From positions 80,001 to 144,000 of the forward strand of contig NZ_CP156082.1 in assembly GCF_039830145.1 (NCBI RefSeq): a stretch of 64,000 bases of DNA, given 5' to 3'. Shown here in pieces: positions 1-9,288 of the stretch (position 1 is its first letter; the number at the start of each line of letters is the position of its first letter). Below the pieces are notes generated by a model that was not told the DNA's origin, did no database searches, and was given only the letters and a program-made list of their open reading frames with translations. Origin of the DNA: Croceibacterium sp. TMG7-5b_MA50. Its GTDB lineage: Bacteria > Pseudomonadota > Alphaproteobacteria > Sphingomonadales > Sphingomonadaceae. Position numbers and translations under genes: made by a program.

Positions 1-35
1 TCGATGGCGCGCGCAAGCAGGGCATCGATTAGACC
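1..35. other. left edge, possible end of a convergent gene
   Basis: The first 35 bases are too short to assign. On the plus strand one frame reads the residues DGARKQGID and stops at TAG (30-32), which could be the last codons of a gene arriving from the left and converging on rnhA. On the minus strand an ATG (24-26) just downstream of rnhA could instead open another gene. Neither can be decided from this window. Confidence 0.2.
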
Positions 36-482
36 TTACCCCGTTCTCCGCCCTGCCACTTCGGCGGCGGCGCTGGCGAGGCGGTCCGCTCGTTCGTTCT
101 CCGGGTGTCCAGCATGCCCCTTCACCCATTGCCAATCGATCTTGTGCGTGGCCGTCGCCGTGGCAAGTTCGCGCCAGAGGTCGGCGTTCAGCACCGGCTT
201 CTTCTGCGAGTTGATCCAGTTGTTGCGGCGCCAGCCGTGGATCCACTTGGTGATGCCGTCGATCACGTATTTGCTGTCGGTGCTCAGCGTCACCGCGCAT
301 GGCTGCGTCAGCGCGGTCAGCGCCTGAATCGCCGCGGTCAGTTCCATGCGGTTGTTGGTGGTCTGCGCCTCCCCCCCGCTCAGTTCCTTCTCGTGTTCTC
401 CCATGCGCAGGATCGCGCCCCAGCCGCCCGGCCCGGGATTTCCCTTGCATGCGCCGTCGGTGAAGATCTCGACCTGCTTCAT
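36..482 (-). CDS. rnhA: ribonuclease HI
   Basis: Endonuclease that cuts the RNA strand of RNA-DNA hybrids (Okazaki primers, R-loops) in the cytoplasm. At 148 aa it has the usual length. The four metal-binding acidic residues are visible: D9 in [15 protein letters not shown]47 in [10 protein letters not shown]69 in STDSKYV and D133 in the ERADRLA helix, with the mobile H123 in KGHAGH. The ATG overlaps the thrB stop by 4 nt, so the two are probably translationally coupled. It is the last gene of an ispH-thrB-rnhA run. Confidence 0.97.
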   Translation of the reverse strand: MKQVEIFTDGACKGNPGPGGWGAILRMGEHEKELSGGEAQTTNNRMELTAAIQALTALTQPCAVTLSTDSKYVIDGITKWIHGWRRNNWINSQKKPVLNADLWRELATATATHKIDWQWVKGHAGHPENERADRLASAAAEVAGRRTG

Positions 483-1444
483 ACGGCGAACACCTGTTCG
501 CCATGCTGCTGGTAGAAGGCCAAGCGACGGGCAAAATCCATCGGGTCCTTGCGCGTCACCAGCGCGTCGGCCGGCGTGTTGAGCCAGTCATATGCGCGCG
601 TCGCCATGAACCGCACGGCTGCACCACGGGCGAGTACCGGCAACGCCGCCGTCTCGGCAGGCGTAAGGGGCCCATAACCTGAAAGCAGCTCGGCGGAGAC
701 TTCGGCGCGGAATGCACCATCCTTCTCGAAGCACCAGGCGCTGTGGGTCACCGCCAGATCATAAGCCGTGATGTCGCGGCACGCGAAGTAGAAGTCGATC
801 AGCCCGCTGACGGCGTTGTTCAGCAGCAGGACGTTGTCTGGAAACAGGTCAGCATGAATGACCGACCGGGGCAGATGGTGCGGCCAGGCGGCCTCCAGGA
901 AGGCCAGCTCCCCCGCAACCAGCGCAGGCAGTGCCGGGTCGATGCTGGCGAGGCCGTCCGCCCCGCAGCCGTCGAACAGCTCGCGCCATTGCGGCAGCGA
1001 CAGGCTGTTGGCGCGATGGCCGGAGAAGTCCGCGGCGTGGCGATGCAATCCGGCGAGCGCCGCGCCGACGGCGTGTGCCTGCGCTGAGGTCGGTCGGTCG
1101 ACGGAGATGCCGGGCAGGAACTCGATCAGCGCCACGGCCTTGCCGCCAACGAGGCGGAAGGACGCTCCGGCCCGATCGTGGATCGTGCGCGGCACCGGGC
1201 TGCCCTTTGCGGCCAGATGATCCAGCAGGTCCAGGAAGAATGGCAGCTCGGCCACGTCCATCCGCTGTTCGTACATGGTCAGGATGAAGCGTGCCCCTGC
1301 TCCATCCGAACCTGTGGTTTCGATGAGCCAGTTGGAATTGCTGACGCCCTCGGCAATGCCCTTGGCGCTGATCAGCGTGCCGACATCGTATTCGCCGATC
1401 AGCGCGGCCAGCTCGTGCGCGGCCAGCGTGGTGTAGACAGCCAT
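479..1444 (-). CDS. thrB: homoserine kinase, APH-fold type
   Basis: Phosphorylates homoserine to O-phosphohomoserine, the substrate of threonine synthase; thrC lies far away at 55281. The 321 aa protein belongs to the aminoglycoside-phosphotransferase-like ThrB family of proteobacteria, not the GHMP type. The N-terminus carries the [11 protein letters not shown] nucleotide-binding segment, and the catalytic loop reads [13 protein letters not shown] followed by GLIDFYFA. The start is 16 nt after the ispH stop and the end overlaps rnhA by 4 nt. Confidence 0.95.
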   Translation of the reverse strand: MAVYTTLAAHELAALIGEYDVGTLISAKGIAEGVSNSNWLIETTGSDGAGARFILTMYEQRMDVAELPFFLDLLDHLAAKGSPVPRTIHDRAGASFRLVGGKAVALIEFLPGISVDRPTSAQAHAVGAALAGLHRHAADFSGHRANSLSLPQWRELFDGCGADGLASIDPALPALVAGELAFLEAAWPHHLPRSVIHADLFPDNVLLLNNAVSGLIDFYFACRDITAYDLAVTHSAWCFEKDGAFRAEVSAELLSGYGPLTPAETAALPVLARGAAVRFMATRAYDWLNTPADALVTRKDPMDFARRLAFYQQHGEQVFAV

Positions 1445-1460
1445 GATGGTTTGCCGGTTG

Positions 1461-2438
1461 TCAGGCGGTAAGCTGGCGCGGCAGCTTGAAGATCATCGTC
1501 TCCTGCGCCGTCTCCACCTGCCGTTCCTCCACCTGACGCCATGCGGCAAGCTGGTCGACCACCTCCCGCACCAGCAGTTCCGGGGCGCTGGCACCGGCGG
1601 TGACGCCGATCGTGCCGACACCTTCCAGCCAGGCCGGGTCGATCTCGTGAGCGCGCTGGATCAGCCGAGCGGGTGTGCCGCAGCGTTCCGCCACCTCCAC
1701 CAGCCGCACGGAGTTGGAGGAATTCGGCGCGCCGATCACCAGCACCAGATCGCATGACGGTGCGATCGCCTTGACCGAATTCTGGCGGTTGGAGGTGGCG
1801 TAGCAGATATCCTCCCCCCGCGGTCCCATGATGTCGGGGTACTTGACCTTCAGCGCCTCGACCACCTTGGCCGTGTCATCGACCGACAGGGTGGTCTGCG
1901 TCAGGAAGGACAGGGGCTGGCCGGCGGGCAGGTCCAGCGCGGCGACATCTTCCTCCGTCTCCACCAGCGTCATGCGGCCTTCCGGTACCTGGCCGAACGT
2001 GCCGATCACCTCCGGATGGCCGCGATGGCCGATGAAGATGATATGGCGCCCATCCTTGACCTGGCGTTCGGCCTGGCGGTGGACCTTGCTGACCAGCGGG
2101 CAGGTGGCGTCCAGCCAGATCATGTTGCGGCGGGTCGCCTCCTCCGGCACGCTCTTGGGCACGCCGTGCGCGCTGAACACCACGGGCGCATCCAGCGGCA
2201 CCTCGTCCAGTTCCTCCACGAAGACGGCACCTTTGGCCCGCAGGCCATCCACCACGAAGCGGTTGTGCACGATCTCGTGCCGGACATAGACAGGGGCGCC
2301 GAAACGTTCGATCGCCTTTTCAACGATCTCGATCGCGCGATCGACGCCGGCGCAGAAACCGCGCGGGGCGGCGATCAGCACCTGCAGGGGCAGCTTGTCG
2401 GCGACCGGAGCAGCCTGGGCCTGAAAGGGAGCGTTCAT
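1461..2438 (-). CDS. ispH: 4-hydroxy-3-methylbut-2-enyl diphosphate reductase
   Basis: Last step of the MEP isoprenoid pathway: reduces HMBPP to isopentenyl and dimethylallyl diphosphate with an oxygen-sensitive iron-sulfur cluster. The 325 aa protein shows cluster cysteines in [15 protein letters not shown] (C29), [13 protein letters not shown] and [12 protein letters not shown], plus the substrate loop NSSNSVRL. The first 16 residues are a variable tail. First gene of the ispH-thrB-rnhA group; its promoter must lie in the 76 nt shared with the divergent lipoprotein gene at 2515. Confidence 0.96.
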   Translation of the reverse strand: MNAPFQAQAAPVADKLPLQVLIAAPRGFCAGVDRAIEIVEKAIERFGAPVYVRHEIVHNRFVVDGLRAKGAVFVEELDEVPLDAPVVFSAHGVPKSVPEEATRRNMIWLDATCPLVSKVHRQAERQVKDGRHIIFIGHRGHPEVIGTFGQVPEGRMTLVETEEDVAALDLPAGQPLSFLTQTTLSVDDTAKVVEALKVKYPDIMGPRGEDICYATSNRQNSVKAIAPSCDLVLVIGAPNSSNSVRLVEVAERCGTPARLIQRAHEIDPAWLEGVGTIGVTAGASAPELLVREVVDQLAAWRQVEERQVETAQETMIFKLPRQLTA

Positions 2439-2514
2439 GCCCCCGGCTGTAGCGGTTGCTGGCCAAGGGGGAAAGGGCTAGGGCCGCGCCTCGATGTTGC
2501 ACAAGGATCGCCGC

Positions 2515-3165
2515 ATGACGTTTCGCCGGCCTGCCATTGCCGTTCTTGCCGCCGCCATCGCGCTGACGGGCTGCCGGTCGGAGGGCGATCTGGTGGTGGA
2601 CAGTGGCGTCGGCATCACCGCGCTGCGCACCGTGTGCCCGGCGGTGGGCATTCCAGACTATACCGGCAACGTCACGATGTTCTCCCCGGCGGAGGCGCGC
2701 ACCGCCGATGCGCTGGACCTGACCGCCGCCATCACCAACCTGCGCAGCAGCTGCAACGATGCGGGCGACCAGGTCTATACGCAGGCGACCTTCGATGTGG
2801 TGGCGCAGCGCCGTAACATGCAGGGTGCCCGGACGGTGGAGCTGCCCTATTTCTCCACCGTGATGCGTGGTGGCAGTGCCGTCACGGCGAAGCGCGTCGG
2901 TACGGTCGTGCTGCAGTTCGCCGATGGCGAGGCGCGCGCCCAGGCGCAGGGTGTCGCGAGCGGGACGGTCAGCCGGGAAGCTGCCACGCTGCCTGACGAC
3001 ATTCGTCGGGAGATCACCCGGCGGCGCGATCCGGGCGATGAATCCGCCGCGATCGATCCGCTGACGCGGCCGGAAGTGCGTGCCGCGGTGGCACGTGCCA
3101 CATTCGAATTGCTGGTCGGCTTCCAGCTGACGCAAGATCAACTGGCGTACAACGCCACGCGGTAA
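2515..3165 (+). CDS. putative lipoprotein of unknown function
   Basis: A 216 aa protein with a lipoprotein signal: basic start TFRRPA, a hydrophobic stretch and a lipobox ending LTGC at about residue 20, so it is predicted to be lipidated and anchored in the envelope. The rest is soluble and resembles no family I can name. The ATG at 2515 is preferred over the in-frame ATG at 2494 because it gives a normal signal peptide. It stands alone between divergent ispH and downstream argS (51 nt gap). Function unknown. Confidence 0.8.
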   Translation: MTFRRPAIAVLAAAIALTGCRSEGDLVVDSGVGITALRTVCPAVGIPDYTGNVTMFSPAEARTADALDLTAAITNLRSSCNDAGDQVYTQATFDVVAQRRNMQGARTVELPYFSTVMRGGSAVTAKRVGTVVLQFADGEARAQAQGVASGTVSREAATLPDDIRREITRRRDPGDESAAIDPLTRPEVRAAVARATFELLVGFQLTQDQLAYNATR

Positions 3166-3216
3166 GCGGTCGCTGCCGCTAGGCGAACGGGGGCAAACCG
3201 GCTAACGGCGCGCCCC

Positions 3217-4959
3217 ATGGCCGACCATCAGACACTTTATACCGCTTTCGCTGCCCGCATCGACGCCGCGCTTGGCGCGCTTGAGATGGAGGGCGCGCTG
3301 CCGCCCCATGTCAGCCGCGCCAATGTAAGCCTGGAGCCGCCGCGCGATCCCGCGCATGGCGATCTTGCCACCAATGCCGCCATGGTGCTGGCGAAGGCTG
3401 CCAAGACCAATCCGCGCGCGCTGGCCGAACGGATCGTGGAGAAGCTGGCGGGCGATCCGCTGCTGATCGGGGCGGAGATCGCCGGGCCCGGCTTCATCAA
3501 CCTGCGTCTGGCCAATCGCAACTGGGTGGCAGAACTGCAGGCGATCGCCACCCTTGGCGCCGATTACGGCCGCAGCGCGAAGGGCGCCGGGCGGCGGGTG
3601 AACATCGAATATGTCAGCGCCAATCCCACTGGTCCCATGCATATGGGCCATTGCCGCGGCGCGGTGGTGGGCGATGCGTTGGCCGCGCTGCTGGAATTCG
3701 GCGGGCATCAGGTCACGCGCGAATATTACGTCAACGATGCGGGTGCGCAGGTGCAGACGCTCGCCCGCTCCGCCCACCTGCGTTACCGCGAGGCTTTAGG
3801 GCAGGAAATCGGCGAGATCCCGGCAGGCCTCTATCCGGGCGAATATCTGAAGCCGGTGGGCGAGGCGCTGGCGACCGAGTTCGGCGACCGCTTCGCCGAT
3901 GCGGACGAGGGCGAGTGGCTCGACCTGTTTCGGGAACGCAGCGTCGCCGCGATGATGGACATGATCCGCAGCGACCTGGCGCAGCTCGGCATCCACCATG
4001 CTGTCTTCGCCAGTGAGGCGGAGCTGCAGCGCGCGGGCAAGCCGGCGGCGGCGGAGGCCTGGCTGCGCGAGCACGATCTGGTGTTCGACGGTGAACTGGA
4101 AGCGCCCAAGGGCAAGACGCCCGAGGATTGGGAGCCGGTCGAGCTGCCGCTGTTCCGCTCCACCCGGTTCGGTGACGATCAGGACCGGCCGATCCGCAAG
4201 AGCGATGGCAGCTGGACCTATTTCGGTGCCGACCTCGCCTATCACATGCAGAAGGCGGCCGAGGCGGACGAGCTGATCGACATCTGGGGCGCAGATCATG
4301 CCGGCACCGTGAAGCGGATCAAGGCGGCGGTCGAGGCGCTGGCGGAAGGCGAAGGTCGGCCAATCCCGTTCGACGTCAAGCTAGTGCAGATGGTCGCGCT
4401 GCTGCGCAATGGCGAGCCGGTGAAGATGTCCAAGCGGTCGGGCAACTTCGTGACGCTGGCCGAGGTGGTGGAGGAGGTGGGCAAGGACGTGGTCCGCTTC
4501 ACCATGCTGACCCGCAAGCCGGAGGCGCAGATGGAATTCGACTTCGCCAAGGTGGTGGAGGCGTCGAAGGACAATCCGGTGTTCTACGTCCAGTATGCGC
4601 ATGCCCGGATCAGCTCCACACTGCGCAAGGCGGCGGCACAGGGGCTGGCGCCGGATGATGCCGCGCTGGACCGACTGGGCCAGCCGGAATCGACGCTGGT
4701 GAAGCAGGCGGCGCAGTTCCCGCGCGAGGTGGAGGCTGCCGCCTCCGCGCGCGAGCCGCACCGGATCGCCTTCTACCTCTATGACCTTGCCGCCGCGTTC
4801 CACGCCTTCTGGAACATGGGTAATGATGATCCGGCTCTCCGCATCATCACCGAAGATGCCGCGCTGACGCAGGCACGGCTATTCCTCGCCACGCAGATCG
4901 GGCAGGTTGTCAGGAACGGCCTGGCGCTGCTGGGCGTGGAGGCGGTGGAGGAGCTGTAA
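3217..4959 (+). CDS. argS: arginyl-tRNA synthetase
   Basis: Class I aminoacyl-tRNA synthetase charging tRNA-Arg. The 580 aa protein has the usual length: an N-terminal Add1 domain (about 1-110), a Rossmann catalytic domain with the HIGH-type signature in NPTGPMHMGHCRGA (near residue 140), the KMSKRSG loop near residue 407, and a C-terminal anticodon-binding helical domain with DALR-like features. First gene of a plus-strand run with the SPOR protein, cytochrome b561 and nagZ at spacings of 5-14 nt. Confidence 0.98.
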   Translation: MADHQTLYTAFAARIDAALGALEMEGALPPHVSRANVSLEPPRDPAHGDLATNAAMVLAKAAKTNPRALAERIVEKLAGDPLLIGAEIAGPGFINLRLANRNWVAELQAIATLGADYGRSAKGAGRRVNIEYVSANPTGPMHMGHCRGAVVGDALAALLEFGGHQVTREYYVNDAGAQVQTLARSAHLRYREALGQEIGEIPAGLYPGEYLKPVGEALATEFGDRFADADEGEWLDLFRERSVAAMMDMIRSDLAQLGIHHAVFASEAELQRAGKPAAAEAWLREHDLVFDGELEAPKGKTPEDWEPVELPLFRSTRFGDDQDRPIRKSDGSWTYFGADLAYHMQKAAEADELIDIWGADHAGTVKRIKAAVEALAEGEGRPIPFDVKLVQMVALLRNGEPVKMSKRSGNFVTLAEVVEEVGKDVVRFTMLTRKPEAQMEFDFAKVVEASKDNPVFYVQYAHARISSTLRKAAAQGLAPDDAALDRLGQPESTLVKQAAQFPREVEAAASAREPHRIAFYLYDLAAAFHAFWNMGNDDPALRIITEDAALTQARLFLATQIGQVVRNGLALLGVEAVEEL

Positions 4960-4964
4960 CGATC

Positions 4965-5588
4965 ATGGCCCGTAACGGCTTCGGCGAGGAGGACGACACG
5001 CTGCGCCTCTCGCTGGAGGACGAGCAGCATCCCTGGCTCGACGGCGACGAGGACGAGGACACCGGGATCGATCCCGCGCGCCTCGCCCGTGCGGCTCTGG
5101 CGACGCTGGTCGTACTGGTGGGCCTGGGTGTGCTGGGCTGGTGGCTGCTGGTCGGACCGGGCGAGGCGGCGCCGGAAGCCGACGGCAGCGTGATCGAGGC
5201 GCCGGAGGGGCCGTACAAGGTCCGCCCCGACAATCCGGGCGGGCGCACGGTGGAAGGGACGGGCGACACCAGTTTCCAGGTGGCGGAAGGGCGCCGGGTG
5301 GAGGCACGGATCGATCGCACCCGCGCGCCTGACACCCCGCCGCCCGCGGCCGGGCTGGTCGGCGTGCAGATCGGCGCCTATCCCAGCAAGGAGACGGCGG
5401 AGGCGGCATGGCAGCAGATGGCCATGCGGCTGGCGGTGCTGCAGGGCCGCAGCCACCGTGTCGTCGAAGGCCGGGTGGACAGCGGCGTGATCTGGTGGCT
5501 GCAGGCGGTCGCCGGCTCCGCCGCGGAGGCGGCGGCACTGTGCGGGGCGTTGCGCCGCGAAGGTGGCGATTGTCAGGTGAAGCGCTGA
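4965..5588 (+). CDS. SPOR-domain inner-membrane protein
   Basis: A 207 aa bitopic protein: an acidic cytoplasmic tail (about 1-40), one membrane helix (about residues 44-63, rich in L, V and W), an acidic linker and a C-terminal SPOR domain (about 125-205, from GVQIGAYPSKETAEAAW). SPOR domains bind denuded glycan strands at the septum, so a role in division or peptidoglycan handling is likely. The start is 5 nt after argS, and nagZ two genes downstream fits a cell-wall theme. Confidence 0.85.
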   Translation: MARNGFGEEDDTLRLSLEDEQHPWLDGDEDEDTGIDPARLARAALATLVVLVGLGVLGWWLLVGPGEAAPEADGSVIEAPEGPYKVRPDNPGGRTVEGTGDTSFQVAEGRRVEARIDRTRAPDTPPPAAGLVGVQIGAYPSKETAEAAWQQMAMRLAVLQGRSHRVVEGRVDSGVIWWLQAVAGSAAEAAALCGALRREGGDCQVKR

Positions 5589-5602
5589 GGGAGGGCGTGG
5601 TT

Positions 5603-6145
5603 ATGCAGGTGCGTGACAGCAGGCAGGGTTACGGGATCGTCAGCCGCACGTTGCATTGGGCCATGGCGCTGTTGTTCGTGCTGCAGTTCACCAGCGCGAT
5701 GCTGCACCTGCTGGCGGATGAGAGCCCGGCGGCGAACATGCTGTGGCCCTGGCACTTCCAGGTCGGATTCACACTCTGGTGGCTGGTGCTGCTGCGCGGG
5801 ACTTGGGCGCTCCTCAACTTCCGCAACCGCCCGCCGCATGACGGGCCGGGCCTGCTGGCCCGTGCGGCTACGGCGGGGCACCTGGCGCTGTATGGGTTGA
5901 TGGTGATCGTGCCGACGCTGGCGCTGCTGCGCGCCGTTGGGCGCGGGCGCGGGGTGCAATTGTACGGTATCCAGTGGGTCGGCCCGGGGGCGGAGCAGCC
6001 GGACTTGGCCGCCCCGGCCAACCTGGCGCACGGCACGCTCGGCTGGGTGCTGCTGTCGCTGATCGTCGGCCATGTCTGTTTCGCCCTGTGGCATGGCTTT
6101 GTGCGCCGGGACGGCACGCTGTCGCGCATGTGGCGTAGGCGGTGA
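5603..6145 (+). CDS. cytochrome b561 family protein
   Basis: A 180 aa integral membrane protein with four predicted helices and the histidines expected to ligate two b haems: H in SRTLHWAMALL, the HF pair in WPWHFQVGFTLWW, H in GHLALYG and H in SLIVGHVCFALWH. The family passes electrons between quinol and periplasmic acceptors such as superoxide or small redox proteins. The ATG at 5603 was chosen for its GAGGG ribosome site and because the protein then opens with the standard Q/R-x-Y-G entry before helix 1. Confidence 0.88.
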   Translation: MQVRDSRQGYGIVSRTLHWAMALLFVLQFTSAMLHLLADESPAANMLWPWHFQVGFTLWWLVLLRGTWALLNFRNRPPHDGPGLLARAATAGHLALYGLMVIVPTLALLRAVGRGRGVQLYGIQWVGPGAEQPDLAAPANLAHGTLGWVLLSLIVGHVCFALWHGFVRRDGTLSRMWRRR

Positions 6146-6152
6146 TGCGGCG

Positions 6153-7163
6153 ATGACACCGGCAATCTTCAGTCCGGCCGGCCTGACCCTGTCGGCGGAG
6201 GAGCGGGCCTTCTTTCGCGACGCGGACCCAGCCGGCTACATCCTGTTTGGCCGCAACGTGGAAAGCCGCGAGCAGCTGCGGGCGCTGACGGACGAGCTGC
6301 GCGACCTGCATGGGCGGGAACGGCTGCTGATCTCCATCGATCAGGAAGGCGGCCGCGTCGCGCGGATGAAGCCGCCGGTCTGGGATGCCTATCCGACAGG
6401 GCAGGCCTTCGCCGATCTGTGGCAGGTCGCGCCCTCCAGCGCGATCGAGGCGGCGCGCTGCAATGGCGCGCTGCTGGGCCTCGATCTGGCGGAAGCGGGG
6501 ATCAATGTCGATTACACCCCGCTGCTCGACGTGCGCGAGCCGGGCGCGCATGATGTGATCGGCGACCGCGCGCTGGGGACCGAGCCCATGCAGGTGGCGG
6601 CGCTGGGCCGCGCGGTGCTGGACGGTCTGGCCGCCGCGGGTGTTGCCGGCTGCATCAAGCATATGCCCGGCCACGGCCGCGCAGGTGCGGACAGCCACAA
6701 GGAGTTACCGACCGTCACCGCAGACGTGGAGGAACTGGCGCGCGACCTCGCCCCGTTTCGCACGCTGGCCACCCGCGCGCGCATCGGCATGACCGCGCAT
6801 GTCCGCTACACCGCATGGGACGATGCCAATCCCGGCACGCTGTCGCGGGCCGTGGTGCAGGACATCATCCGTGGGGAAATCGGCTTTGCCGGCCTGCTGC
6901 TGACCGACGACCTCGACATGCAGGCGCTGAGCGGCACGGTGCCGGAACGTGCGCTGGCCGCGTACAATGCCGGCTGCGACCTGGCGCTGAACTGCTGGGC
7001 GAAGATGGGCGACATGCAGGGCATCGCCAACCTGCTGCCCGCGATGGACGATGGCCGCCTGGCTCGGCTCGATGCTGCGCTCGCGGTTGTTGACGCCGCC
7101 GAACCGCTCGACCGGGCACAACTGAAGGAAACGCGCGACGCGCTGCTGCGGATCGCAGCGTGA
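6153..7163 (+). CDS. nagZ: beta-N-acetylhexosaminidase
   Basis: GH3 cytoplasmic enzyme that removes GlcNAc from GlcNAc-anhydroMurNAc (peptides) during peptidoglycan recycling. The 336 aa protein has the NagZ signatures: LISIDQEGGRVARMK, the GCIKHMPGHGRAGADSH catalytic H/D loop and LLTDDLDMQAL with the nucleophile aspartate. The ATG at 6153 is 7 nt after the cytochrome b561 stop. The gene ends in a GTGA overlap with scpA, the conserved nagZ-scpA-scpB arrangement of sphingomonads. Confidence 0.95.
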   Translation: MTPAIFSPAGLTLSAEERAFFRDADPAGYILFGRNVESREQLRALTDELRDLHGRERLLISIDQEGGRVARMKPPVWDAYPTGQAFADLWQVAPSSAIEAARCNGALLGLDLAEAGINVDYTPLLDVREPGAHDVIGDRALGTEPMQVAALGRAVLDGLAAAGVAGCIKHMPGHGRAGADSHKELPTVTADVEELARDLAPFRTLATRARIGMTAHVRYTAWDDANPGTLSRAVVQDIIRGEIGFAGLLLTDDLDMQALSGTVPERALAAYNAGCDLALNCWAKMGDMQGIANLLPAMDDGRLARLDAALAVVDAAEPLDRAQLKETRDALLRIAA

Positions 7164-7933
7164 GCACGCCCGACCTGTTCACCCCTGCCGCCCCGGCGGA
7201 GGCGGACAAGCTGCATCTGGAACTCGACGGGTGGGAAGGGCCGCTGGACCTGCTGCTCGATCTCGCCCGGCGGCAGAAGGTGGATCTCAGGCAGATCTCC
7301 ATCCTCGCCTTGGTCGATCAATACCTTGCCTTCATCGAAGGCGAGCGGCTGCGGCTGGAACTGGCGGCCGATTACCTGGTGATGGCCGCCTGGCTGGCCT
7401 ATCTCAAATCCGCGTTGCTCCTGCCGAAGGAAGAGCAGCCCGATCCCGATCCGGAGGAACTGGCGCTACGCCTGCAAATGCGGCTGCAGCGGCTGGCGGC
7501 AATGCGGGAGGCAGCCGCGCGGCTGATGGCGCGCGACCGGCTGGGCCGCGACGTCTTTGCCCGCGGTGCGCCCGAAGGCTTGCGGCTGGACCGGCAGACA
7601 CGGTGGCAATGCGACTGGTTCGAACTGGTCCGGTCGTATGGCGCGGTGCAGCTACGCACCCGTCCGGTGGTCCACATGGTGCGCGAGCGACCGGTCATGA
7701 CACTCGATTCCGCGCTGGAGCGGGTGTCGGCGATGCTTGGCATCACGCTGGACTGGATCGAATTGCGCGAGTTCCTGCCTGCGCCGCAAGCCGAATGGAC
7801 CGAACCCCGTCTGCGCCGCTCGGCACTTGCCAGCAGCTTCGTCGCTGCGTTGGAACTGGCCAAGCAGGGGCGGGCGCAATTGCGGCAGGACGTGACTTTT
7901 GGCCCGCTGCACCTGCGGCGGCGGCTGGCGTGA
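7160..7933 (+). CDS. scpA: segregation and condensation protein A
   Basis: Kleisin subunit of the SMC-ScpAB condensin complex that organises and segregates the chromosome. At 257 aa it shows the ScpA opening LDGWEGPLDLLLDLARRQKVD with the LVDQYLAFIE segment, and a C-terminal winged-helix region (about 170-250). The GTG start overlaps the nagZ stop by 4 nt, and the stop overlaps the GTG of scpB in the same way. No smc gene is in the window. Confidence 0.95.
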   Translation: MSTPDLFTPAAPAEADKLHLELDGWEGPLDLLLDLARRQKVDLRQISILALVDQYLAFIEGERLRLELAADYLVMAAWLAYLKSALLLPKEEQPDPDPEELALRLQMRLQRLAAMREAAARLMARDRLGRDVFARGAPEGLRLDRQTRWQCDWFELVRSYGAVQLRTRPVVHMVRERPVMTLDSALERVSAMLGITLDWIELREFLPAPQAEWTEPRLRRSALASSFVAALELAKQGRAQLRQDVTFGPLHLRRRLA

Positions 7934-8505
7934 ACGAGGCGCCCGACGATCTCGCCCGCGCGCTGGAGGCGGCGCTGTTCGCGGCCGAGCAGCCGATGAG
8001 CGTGGAGCAACTCTCGCAATTGCTGAACGGGGCCGCGGTGCTGCCGGCGCTGCGCGCACTGGCGACGGACTATGCCGATCGCGGCATCCACCTGGTGGAG
8101 CGGGGCGGCCGGTGGCATTTTCAAACCGCCCCTGACCTCGCGCATCTGCTGCGCCGCACGCGCGAGCAGCCCCGCCGCCTCAGCCGCGCCGCCACGGAGG
8201 TGCTGGCGATCGTCGCCTATCACGAGCCGGTCAGCCGCGCGCAGATCGAGGCGATCCGCGGCGTGCAGACGGCCAAGGGCACGCTGGACGTGCTGCTGGA
8301 GGCGGGCTGGGTCCGGGTCGCCGGCCGGCGTGACGTGCCGGGGCGCCCGGTGATCTACGCCACGACGCCTGATTTCCTTGCCCATTTCGGCCTTGCCAGC
8401 CGGCGCGACTTGCCGGGGGTGGAGGAACTGCGGGCCGCGGGGCTGCTCGATCCCGTGGACGAGGCGATGGAGGCTTTACTGGAAAAGGGTGGGGAAAGCG
8501 CCTAG
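7930..8505 (+). CDS. scpB: segregation and condensation protein B
   Basis: A 191 aa ScpB with two winged-helix domains that binds ScpA in the condensin complex. Visible features are ALEAALFAAEQPMSVEQL at the start and the central LAIVAYHEPVSRAQIEAIRG segment diagnostic of ScpB. The GTG start at 7930 lies in a 4 nt GTGA overlap with scpA. Much longer readings of this frame upstream are just the other frame of scpA. tatA follows after 30 nt. Confidence 0.94.
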   Translation: MNEAPDDLARALEAALFAAEQPMSVEQLSQLLNGAAVLPALRALATDYADRGIHLVERGGRWHFQTAPDLAHLLRRTREQPRRLSRAATEVLAIVAYHEPVSRAQIEAIRGVQTAKGTLDVLLEAGWVRVAGRRDVPGRPVIYATTPDFLAHFGLASRRDLPGVEELRAAGLLDPVDEAMEALLEKGGESA

Positions 8506-8535
8506 ACTCCGCCAAACGCTACGGAGTTTTCCATT

Positions 8536-8793
8536 GTGAGCCTCGGACCTTTCCAGATCCTGATCATCGCGCTTGTCATTCTGGTGCTGTTCGGCCGTGG
8601 CCGGATCAGCGAGATGATGGGCGATTTCGGCAAGGGGGTGAAGAGCTTCCGCCAGGGGCTGAGCGAGGAGGACGCCAAGACCGATCCGCCCGCATCGCCC
8701 CAGCGCATCGAAGGCCCGGTCACCCGCACGGCGACGCCTGCCACCCCCAACGAAACTGTGGTCGAAGCGCCGGCCGACAAGACATCCGTCTGA
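8536..8793 (+). CDS. tatA: Sec-independent translocase subunit TatA
   Basis: Small pore-forming subunit of the twin-arginine translocase that exports folded proteins. At 85 aa it has the family layout: a short periplasmic N-terminus, one membrane helix (about residues 4-20), the FG hinge in VLFGRGRISEM, an amphipathic helix with DFGKGVKSFRQGL, and a charged flexible tail. It starts with GTG. Order scpB-tatA-tatB-tatC, all on the same strand. Confidence 0.95.
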   Translation: MSLGPFQILIIALVILVLFGRGRISEMMGDFGKGVKSFRQGLSEEDAKTDPPASPQRIEGPVTRTATPATPNETVVEAPADKTSV

Positions 8794-8817
8794 TAGCGGC
8801 AGGCGGAGGGTAGCGGC

Positions 8818-9288
8818 GTGCTGGATATTGGCGCCACCGAATTGCTGCTGATCGTGGTCGTGGCGGTGGTCGTCATCGGCCCGAAGGACCTGCCGCTGGC
8901 CCTGCGCACCGCGGGCAAGTGGATCGGCCAGATGCGCCGCCTCTCCAACCATTTCCGCGCTGGCTTCGACGCCATGATCCGCGAGGCGGAGATGGCGGAG
9001 ATGGAGAAGAAGTGGCGCGAGCAGAACGAGAAGATCATGCAGGCGCAGTCCGGCAGCGCCGGCACCGGCGCGGAAAGTGCCGTCGGAACTGATGCCGGCA
9101 CGACGCAGGCGGTCGAGGCTCAGCCGATCAGCGACAATGCGCCCAGGCCGGAACTGCCGGCACCTTCACCAGCAGCAGCAGCGGTATCGCCGCCGCCGCC
9201 GCCGGCTCCGGCCCCGATCGAGCCCCCGCCCACGCCCGAGCCCGCCCCCGCGGTGGCGGACCCCGCGCCACAGGAGCAACGGGCATGA
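8818..9288 (+). CDS. tatB: Sec-independent translocase subunit TatB
   Basis: Signal-peptide receptor partner of TatC. The 156 aa protein has an N-terminal membrane helix ending in the IGPKDLPLALR motif typical of TatB (E/G-P-x-L hinge), an amphipathic helix (about 28-80) rich in M, E and K, and a long proline/alanine-rich tail (about 105-155) that is probably disordered. The GTG start is 24 nt after tatA and the end overlaps tatC by 4 nt. Confidence 0.94.
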   Translation: MLDIGATELLLIVVVAVVVIGPKDLPLALRTAGKWIGQMRRLSNHFRAGFDAMIREAEMAEMEKKWREQNEKIMQAQSGSAGTGAESAVGTDAGTTQAVEAQPISDNAPRPELPAPSPAAAAVSPPPPPAPAPIEPPPTPEPAPAVADPAPQEQRA